This document shows, piece by piece, positions 7,405 through 7,454 of a DNA stretch of 7,454 bases (position 1 is the first letter of the stretch; each line of letters starts with the position of its first letter). Source of the DNA: an uncultured Ignavibacteria bacterium (GTDB lineage: Bacteria; Bacteroidota; Ignavibacteria; Kapaibacteriales; UBA2268); the NCBI GenBank assembly GCA_903911805.1, contig CAIWET010000158.1:1-7454 (forward strand), written 5' to 3'. Under the pieces are notes generated by a model, which was not told the origin of the DNA, ran no database searches, and was given only the letters and a program-made list of their open reading frames with translations. The position numbers and the translations under genes are program-made.

Positions 7405-7423
7405 TAAAAATCCTCTAAATTTT

Positions 7424-7429
7424 ATTATA
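7424..7429 (-). promoter_or_regulatory. Possible -10 element upstream of the TPR-barrel-ybjQ cluster
   Basis: TATAAT is read on the - strand 19 nt before the TPR start codon, with no recognisable -35 at the usual distance (AAAATA in its place). It would give a leader of only about 12-15 nt. In DNA this AT-rich the match can easily be chance. The remaining 25 nt to the window edge hold nothing I can identify. Confidence 0.22.
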
Positions 7430-7454
7430 AATTAATTATTATCTATTATTTTAA

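Overview
The window is a compact, clearly AT-rich bacterial segment with six protein-coding genes and little spacer. Three genes in series plus htpG lie on the + strand (1-4493). They converge on a three-gene cluster on the - strand (7404 down to 4574). I see no rRNA, tRNA, insertion sequence, CRISPR array or phage gene.

Organism (inference). The exported proteins start with MKK/MKR signal peptides ending in an A-Q type junction. The predicted outer-membrane barrel and the TPR protein show the cell is Gram-negative, and the style resembles the Bacteroidota/Chlorobiota (FCB) group. The HtpG N-terminus (FEFKAEMKQLLNLIVHSLYT) resembles the Chlorobi/proteobacterial form rather than the divergent Bacteroides form as I recall it. 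Four genes have good purine-rich Shine-Dalgarno (SD) sequences about 6-7 nt before the start, which is uncommon in Bacteroidia and Flavobacteriia. An Ignavibacteria/Kapabacteria-like lineage would fit, but I cannot prove this from the sequence.

Layout. Positions 1-1274 hold the 3' two thirds of an MsbA-type ABC exporter cut by the window edge. After 54 nt comes a four-helix membrane protein resembling the HsmA family (1329-1715). Nine nt later comes a PHP-domain phosphoesterase of the RNase AM/TrpH (YciV) type (1725-2558). A strong intrinsic terminator (2588-2620) follows, and htpG (2637-4493) starts only 16 nt beyond its T-run. A symmetrical hairpin (4518-4544) separates the converging transcription units. 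On the - strand, a signal-peptide TPR protein (7404-5692), a small outer-membrane beta-barrel protein (5670-4912) and a YbjQ/UPF0145 family protein (4900-4574) are spaced by 21 and 11 nt and are almost certainly co-transcribed.

How they work together. The + strand genes are housekeeping-like: lipid or drug export, RNA or nucleotide processing, and protein folding under stress. The - strand cluster looks like a cell-envelope cassette, with a periplasmic TPR scaffold and an outer-membrane barrel, linked to a cytoplasmic protein of unknown function. Nothing here is a clear new defence or mobile system. The points most worth a second look are the terminator-like hairpin in the htpG leader, the TPR-barrel-YbjQ cluster, and the exporter/HsmA-like/PHP arrangement.
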